The position numbers and the translations under genes are program-made. A stretch of DNA of 18,433 nt from AG-12 sp027339635 (GTDB taxonomy: Bacteria; Chloroflexota; Dormibacteria; Aeolococcales; Bog-877): positions 1 through 18,433 of the forward strand of contig DAHWNZ010000054.1 of the NCBI GenBank assembly GCA_027339635.1. The letters are read 5' to 3'. Shown piece by piece: positions 14,160 to 18,433 of the stretch; position 1 is the first letter of the stretch; every line of letters begins with the position of its first letter. The notes beneath the pieces were generated by a model that had not been told where the DNA came from, did no database searches, and worked only from the letters and a program-made list of their open reading frames with translations.

Positions 14160-14261
14160 AACGGCCAGTTTGAGGTAGTCGGTCGTCGACACCGCCACCG
14201 CGTTGGTCACCACCTTCAGATACAGGCCCTCTGCAGACTGGTCCTCGGAGTCGCGGTGACG
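14160..14261 (-). mobile_element. Short remnant of a Tn3-family transposase (C-terminal region)
   Basis: Over about 34 residues the - strand reads RHRDSEDQSAEGLYLK followed by VVTNAVAVSTTDYLKLAV. This resembles the conserved Tn3-family transposase stretch with the pattern R..DQ...CLxLVTNAVVxWTTxYLxLAV. Downstream the similarity is lost in all frames I tried, and the expected SPxxxxNINxxG motif is missing. No terminal inverted repeats could be found. It is a short decayed piece; chance similarity cannot be excluded. Confidence 0.4.
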
Positions 14262-14265
14262 GAGG

Positions 14266-14586
14266 TTGACTTCAGAGCAGGCCACGGGAGGCGCAGCGGT
14301 CGTACCGGCGGCGCTACCACGGGGGCATGGGCGTTACGAAGGATCGGTATCGCTCGACGAGGACGTGGCGGCGGCCGTCGACCCTGCCACGGAGGAAGCC
14401 GGCGTGTCGTTCTCCGCCTGGTTGGGCGAAACCGCACGGCACCGGCTGCTCATCAGCGATGGTCTGCGGGCGGTTGACGAGTGGGAGAGTGACGCCGGGG
14501 CGCTCACAGACGAAGAACGGGCTGCCTGTGAACTCCTGCTCGGGCACATTCTCAGGGAGCAGCCAGGAGGCATCCGCGGGGCGTGA
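14266..14586 (+). pseudogene. VapB-like antitoxin, probably with a damaged N-terminus
   Basis: The segment GSVSLDEDVAAAVD, followed by ATEEAGVSFSAWLGETARHR and RAVDEWESDAGALTDEERAA, is typical of short ribbon-helix-helix-like actinobacterial antitoxins encoded before PIN-domain toxins. The only in-frame start is TTG 14266, which adds an atypical 25-residue lead running into transposon-like sequence. A better start, ATG 14327 (MGVTKD), is in another frame, so a 1-nt change near 14342-14350 seems to have broken the natural N-terminus. The stop overlaps the toxin start (GTGA). It would normally bind and neutralise the toxin and repress the operon. With the toxin also broken, the pair looks dead. 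Family call is good; exact start is not. Confidence 0.6.
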
Positions 14587-14965
14587 CCGGCGGTCTCACC
14601 TATGACACCGGGCCCTGATCGCGGCCGAGCGCGACGACCGCGAGATGTGGTCGCTGCATCGGGCCGCACTCGGGCGTGATATCAGCCTGGCGGTACCAGC
14701 GGGAGTGCTTGCCGAGGCTTGGCGGGGAGGCCCCCAGCATCGTGTGTCCCGGATCCCGCAGGGATGTACCGTCTAGCCGCTCACGGAGCCTCAAGGGCGC
14801 GCGGTGGTCGTCCTGGCCGCATCGTCGGGCCTTGAGGACACCATTGATCTAAGCGTGGCCGAGACCGCTATGCGGCGCTGCGAAGTGGTGGTGACCTCCT
14901 GTCGCAGCCACCTTGAGCAGGTTGACATGGCCGCGGTAGGGGCGCTGATCTTCCACGAGGTCTGA
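14583..14965 (+). pseudogene. PIN-domain (VapC-like) toxin, inactivated by a frameshift and a stop codon
   Basis: GTG 14583 overlaps the antitoxin stop. The protein starts VTGGLTYDTG, with the first PIN Asp, then meets TGA at 14616. Deleting-back one base near 14610-14615 restores LIAAERDDREMWSLHRAAL, then VPAGVLAEAWRGG with the second acidic residue. TAG at 14774-14776 then interrupts the frame where the family usually has Glu. Beyond it the frame continues with SSGLEDTIDLSVAETAMRR and VVVTSCRSHLEQVD, ending at TGA 14965. The family's TSD has become TSC, so a catalytic Asp also seems lost. Intact PIN toxins are Mg2+-dependent ribonucleases. Two disabling mutations and one lost active-site residue make this a clear pseudogene. 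Confidence 0.75.
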
Positions 14966-15502
14966 GCGGCCACCACTTCACCAGAGGGAGGCACCGTCCT
15001 GATGGCTCCAGAGCGGCTGCAGCGAGCGAGGCCTCCAGGGTCCCCGGATGGTTGCCTCCTGAGCGGCCATCCCAAGGCAGGAGTCACCCTGCTCCAAGGT
15101 CAAAAGCCGGAAGCACCGGATGCCCGGCAGCAGTGAACTCGATCCCCTCCCGGAACAGCAGCGTGAAACACCTTCCACGACAACTGTACTCGGCCCCCAT
15201 CTGGGCGAGAGCTGGGGTGAGGGTGGGGCCACACACCCCTGTCTACATCCCCCACGCCCCGCTTCGGGAGCCGCGTGTCTGAATGGGGGCCGTCGGTGCG
15301 TGACGGGTCCTGATCTTACCCCGCGCCCGCCTCGTCGTCCAACGCCCGCTCGATCGCAGGATACGAATCGCCTAGAGAGCACGGGCAGTGGTGGTACCAG
15401 CGCCGAAACCGGTTCCCGGCCCCTCGTCGAGGGGACCCCTGGATGAGACCTCTGCGCCGTCACTGGTGGGAACCACCTTCGCCATTGAGCATCCCTCCGT
15501 CT
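14966..15502. other. 537-bp stretch without a supportable gene
   Basis: No frame has convincing coding character. A 50-codon frame on the - strand (15084-15236, GTG start) includes the protein-like run CFTLLFREGIEFTAAGHP, but has no recognised family or ribosome binding site. CCCCTC-GTC-GAGGGG at 15420-15434 is a short hairpin beyond the 3' end of the DUF1203 gene, without a T-tract. The region looks like decayed DNA continuous with the toxin-antitoxin scar. Confidence 0.4.
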
Positions 15503-15973
15503 TCACGGGCGGGTGACTGTGAACATGTAGCAGCCAGCCAGCACGTTACGGGTGTGAAGGTACGCGACCTCGGCGCGAGAGAGCAGATCGGTGATTCCCG
15601 CCTCGGCCTCGCTCCCGTCAACAATCTGGTTGTCCACTTGACGGCCTTCGACGTCGTACGCACGCAGGACGAGACGGCGGTGACGGAAGCCTTCTGGGTA
15701 GGCATCCGGCATCTCGTAGCCGCCGCAGTGTTCGGCATGGACGAAGATCGGACCGACTTCTGCATATGGACCGCCAACTAGCGCCGGCTGGTAGGCGATG
15801 AGCGCCACGTGTTCGCCGACGGCGGCCTCTCGCAGGCAGCAGCGCAGTGGGGTTCCGCCAACCTCGGTATTTACGTTGACGACCACGGGATTGCCGAAAT
15901 CGTCCACACCGCGGGCGCGGATGCGGTCTAGGCCATCGGGATCGAGTGCCACGACGCGAAAGGCAAGGCTCAT
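15503..15973 (-). CDS. DUF1203 domain-containing protein
   Basis: The 156-aa protein starts at ATG 15973, with AAGGAG a short distance upstream on the - strand, which decides the start. An in-frame extension further upstream is not protein-like. The sequence has the features of the DUF1203 family: a start like MSLAFRVVALDPDGLDRIR, then PLRCCLREAAVGEHVALIAY, then GPIFVHAEHC, then RLVLRAYD, ending with RNVLAGCYMFTV. No biochemical function is established for the family. It is cytoplasmic by lack of signal or membrane segments. It lies 25 bp beyond the end of the broken EamA gene on the same strand, so it may be the last gene of an ada-transporter-DUF1203 transcript. Family call is good. Confidence 0.82.
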   Translation of the reverse strand: MSLAFRVVALDPDGLDRIRARGVDDFGNPVVVNVNTEVGGTPLRCCLREAAVGEHVALIAYQPALVGGPYAEVGPIFVHAEHCGGYEMPDAYPEGFRHRRLVLRAYDVEGRQVDNQIVDGSEAEAGITDLLSRAEVAYLHTRNVLAGCYMFTVTRP

Positions 15974-15998
15974 CAAGTTCTCCTTTTCAGCTAGACCA

Positions 15999-16966
15999 CT
16001 ACGGGACAGAGGTACTACGTGGCGCCAATGAGTCTCTCTTGCGCCTGCGATGGGGGCGATCTTGGGAGATGGCTGCGCGGAGGAGGATGAGGAAGCCGCC
16101 GACGGGTGCGTACCAGGTGACCGACTCACTGAGGAAGGCGGCGCCGACGATAACGACGAAGAGTGGGGTCAGGTAGGTGACGCTGCTGGCGATCGCGGCT
16201 GAGGCGTGGTTGACGACGTGAAAGTTCAAGATGTAGGCGACACTCGAACCCAGCACTCCGACGGCAGCCAGGGCGAAAAGCGACGGGCTGGGGATGTGCT
16301 GGTGGATACGGCCGGTGACGACGGCGAACGGCAAGAGGTGGATGGCGCCGGCGAGCACTTGGATGGTCGCGAGGGCAGCGGGTCGGTCTAACAAGCCGGT
16401 GAGATCGCGGTCGAGTAGGGGAACGCGATGCCGTAGCAGGCGACAGCACCCAGACAGGCGTCGATTCCCAGTAACTGGCCTCCACCGAGCCCGCGGCACG
16501 CGCCGATCACGACTAGGACGCCGACGACACCGATCAAAGGGCCGCCGATGATCTTAGAGTTGGGGCGTTGCTGACCGAAGGTGGTGAGCGCGGCGAGCCG
16601 TGTGGCCAGGGGGGGCGGGGCGTTGATGATCCCGGCGAGCACGGCAGAGGCGTGGGCCTCTCCGTAGGCGAACAAGGTGAATGGGGCGCGGTTGAGGAAC
16701 ATAGCGAGCACGAACAGATGTCCCCAGCAAGCGACTTTGCGTGGCAGTCGGGTGTGGGTGACGGCAGCAACGACGAGGAGTGCGCCAGATCCGGCGGCCA
16801 GGCGGGCGAAGGCCACGTCGACCGGGGACACCGCTCGGAGCTCTAGCTTGATCCACCAATCCGAGCAACCCCAAATGGGGCCCAAGATGACCAATGAAGC
16901 TGGCCATGGAAACCACAGGTTGTCGCCCGCGTGTCGCTCTGCGGCGACGGTAGGTTCGGTGGTCAT
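15999..16966 (-). pseudogene. EamA/DMT-family transporter, broken by one frameshift
   Basis: ATG 16966 overlaps the ada stop as ATGA. The first half reads MTTEPTVAAERHAGDNLWFP, then PASLVILGPIWGCSDWWIKL, then LNRAPFTLFAYGEAHASAVL and LGIDACLGAVACYGIAFPYS, typical of 10-helix EamA drug/metabolite exporters. The frame then hits a stop at once. Family sequence resumes in another frame as RDLTGLLDRPAALATIQVLA, and continues to TAG/TGA at 15999 with the last helices intact. Five bases (16410-16414) sit where three or six are needed, so one base was lost there. The rest is full length, so the break is recent, or is a sequencing error. The substrate is unknown. A downstream-frame start giving a half transporter is unlikely to work. 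Confidence 0.78.
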
Positions 16967-18018
16967 GACGTGCGGCTTCGTGCTTCGGCGTCCAGGAGCG
17001 CCTGTTTCGTGGCCACCCCCCACCGGTAGCCACCCAGCGAACCGTCCTGGCGCACTACCCGGTGACAGGGGACCGCCAAGGCCGCGGGGTTGGCGGCGCA
17101 CGCCCCAGCGACCGCCCGCACCGAGGCGGGGGCGCCGAGTTGGGCTGCGACCTCGGAGTAGGAGCGGGTGTCGCCGGGCGGGATGGTCCGCAGCGCCTCC
17201 CACACCCGAACTTGGAACGCGGTCCCTTGGAGGTCCACGGGAAGTACGGTCGCATCATCGTCGCCTCGCACAGCGCCCGCGAGGACCGTCGCGACATCAC
17301 GGAGTCCGACGTCGTCACGCTCGAGGAGCGCTCCGGGAAACTCGCCGGCGATCTCTGCCACCAGAGCCGCCTCGTCGGTGCCCACCCGCACTGCGCACAC
17401 ACCCCGGTCAGTACTGGCTCCCACGACCACGCCGATCGACGTGGCCACCGATGTGTAGCCGATCCGCACGCCCCAGCCGCCGGAACGGTACCGGGTGGGC
17501 GTCATGCCCAGCCTGGTCGCTCCATGCTCGTAGAACGCTCGGCTCGACCCGTACCCCGCCTCGAAGGCAGCGTCGATCACCGGCATACCGGCGCGCAGCG
17601 CGGCTCGTACGCGCTCCGCTTGCTGCGCCCTCAGATAGCTGCCGATCGGCACGCCAACCAGCTCGGAAAACCGTCGACTCAGGTGACGTTGGCTCCACCC
17701 CAATCTCGCCGCCATCGCGGCTAGGTCCCGAGCCATGTCGGGGTTCTCCAGCCACCGGCACACCGCGATGATCGACGCCACCGCCGGATCGCTGCCCGGG
17801 TCCTGGTCGGGGCTGCACCGCTGACAGGCGCGGTAGCCCGCGGCCACCGCCTCGGCAGGAGTAGCGAAGAACTCGATGTTGCGCCGCAACGGCCGGCGAG
17901 CGCCGCATCCCGGCTGGCAGTACACCCCTGTGGATCGTACCGCGTAGACGAACACACCAGCCATCCGCTTATCGCGGGTCTCGACCGCCCGCCATCTTGC
18001 CTCCGTCAGATCGTCCAC
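16963..18018 (-). CDS. ada: Ada, bifunctional DNA methyltransferase and transcriptional activator
   Basis: Ada repairs methylphosphotriesters and O6-methylguanine by moving the methyl group onto its own cysteines, and, once methylated at the N-terminus, activates transcription of the adaptive response. From GTG 18018 the product is 351 aa, close to E. coli Ada (354). The N-terminal zinc domain has Cys34, Cys38, Cys65 and Cys68 (GVYCQPGC, ACQRC), with Cys34 at the acceptor position. An AraC-type helix-turn-helix follows (about 80-180), then an Ogt/MGMT domain with PCHRV carrying acceptor Cys318 and FQVRVWEALRTIPPG. The in-frame ATG 18068 is an alternative start. Its TGA overlaps the transporter ATG, so the two were co-translated. 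Confidence 0.93.
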   Translation of the reverse strand: MDDLTEARWRAVETRDKRMAGVFVYAVRSTGVYCQPGCGARRPLRRNIEFFATPAEAVAAGYRACQRCSPDQDPGSDPAVASIIAVCRWLENPDMARDLAAMAARLGWSQRHLSRRFSELVGVPIGSYLRAQQAERVRAALRAGMPVIDAAFEAGYGSSRAFYEHGATRLGMTPTRYRSGGWGVRIGYTSVATSIGVVVGASTDRGVCAVRVGTDEAALVAEIAGEFPGALLERDDVGLRDVATVLAGAVRGDDDATVLPVDLQGTAFQVRVWEALRTIPPGDTRSYSEVAAQLGAPASVRAVAGACAANPAALAVPCHRVVRQDGSLGGYRWGVATKQALLDAEARSRTS

Positions 18019-18433
18019 GCCACATAACCTACGGGCGCCACGCTTCCGGCGCCTCCCGCCCGAGGACATCGAATTCCCACCGCCCGAGGACCAGTCGTCA
18101 GCTCCGCCAGGTAGCGGATAACCGAGAGGCTCCTGAGGCCCCGAATCGCGATAACGGTATGGTCGGGCCAGGGCCTGCCCTCCAATACAAGTAGCTCTCG
18201 GGGCTGACTCGCGCGCGGTGAAGCCCCGCACCGGGCCGTTATAAGGAATCTCGTCGTTAGCGCCCGAGGTGCCATCGGCGTCGGATGATCTCTCAGGCAG
18301 GGACCGCCTGTGGTCTTGAGCCATCTGCAGCCTGTGGAGACCCAGGCCGTGGGCGGGAAGGTCCAACGCCAGCGCTCCGGCAGGCGGCAGAGCCGTAGAG
18401 GCGTGGCCAGCCGGTGAGAAGCTGAGGCAGGGG
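18019..18433. other. 415-bp stretch upstream of ada without a supportable gene
   Basis: The ada frame stays open on the - strand back to an ATG at 18366, but the 116 extra residues do not resemble Ada N-termini. It also lacks strong protein character elsewhere. I see no clear -10/-35 or Ada-box-like operator. The last ~100 bp could hold the end of another gene truncated by the window edge, but no family is recognisable. Confidence 0.4.

Noticed and set aside
15039..15045. GTCCCCG as the missing 5' acceptor strand of the split tRNA
   Set aside because: The sequence following it on the - strand does not form a D arm; a short chance match.
15420..15434. CCCCTC-GTC-GAGGGG hairpin as a terminator
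   Set aside because: No T-tract on either strand and a very short loop; kept only as a note.
14978..15463. 161-codon frame on the - strand
   Set aside because: Composition is Arg/Ser/Pro-rich without motifs, and there is no ribosome binding site.
16963..18366. Ada with a 116-residue N-terminal extension (ATG 18366)
   Set aside because: The extra sequence has no similarity to Ada N-termini and reads like non-coding GC-rich DNA; GTG 18018 gives the usual length and domain start.
1..18433. CRISPR array, intact insertion sequence or prophage
   Set aside because: No spaced direct repeats, no intact transposase or integrase gene, and no phage structural genes were seen.

Overview
The window is about two thirds G+C, with tightly packed, often overlapping genes and many GTG/TTG starts. 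Gene content and order (uvrA, uvrC, rapZ-like, gap, pgk, tpiA) point to a high-GC Gram-positive-type bacterium, most likely an actinobacterium or a close relative. The species cannot be fixed from sequence alone.

Positions 1-9603 form a conserved housekeeping block, all on the + strand. It holds the 3' end of uvrA, an unannotated-looking 45-codon membrane micro-ORF, uvrC, and a rapZ-like gene that seems to start at CTG inside the uvrC stop. The lower glycolysis genes gap, pgk, tpiA and gpmI follow, then the ribosome-assembly GTPase der. In Mycobacterium, Streptomyces and Bacillus, rapZ (yvcJ) is normally followed by yvcK and whiA. Here both are missing and only about 93 bp separate rapZ from gap. 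That gap holds a -10-like box, a tandem 10-bp repeat and two tiny ORFs with overlapping starts and stops. The gpmI linkage resembles the Firmicutes gapA operon rather than the usual actinobacterial one.

Positions 9604-13568 carry single transcription units. A putative chagasin-like lipoprotein gene and an atypical SDR/epimerase gene both have a -10-like box exactly 6 nt before the start codon, which suggests leaderless mRNAs. An ECF-type sigma factor then overlaps (ATGA) a single-pass membrane protein with six extracytoplasmic cysteines, a plausible noncanonical anti-sigma/sensor. Inverted repeats with GGGAGCG/CGCTCCC half-sites lie upstream of and inside the sigma gene.

Positions 13569-15502 are a scar region: a 3' fragment of a tRNA-Pro-like gene, a short Tn3-type transposase remnant, and a decayed VapBC-type toxin-antitoxin pair whose PIN toxin has a frameshift and a nonsense codon. 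Positions 15503-18018, on the - strand, carry a DUF1203 protein, an EamA/DMT transporter broken by one frameshift, and a complete Ada methyltransferase/regulator whose stop overlaps the transporter start. The last 415 bp hold no gene I can support.

I did not find a clear new defence or biosynthetic system. The most interesting signals are the rapZ-gap junction and the sigma factor/six-cysteine membrane protein locus.
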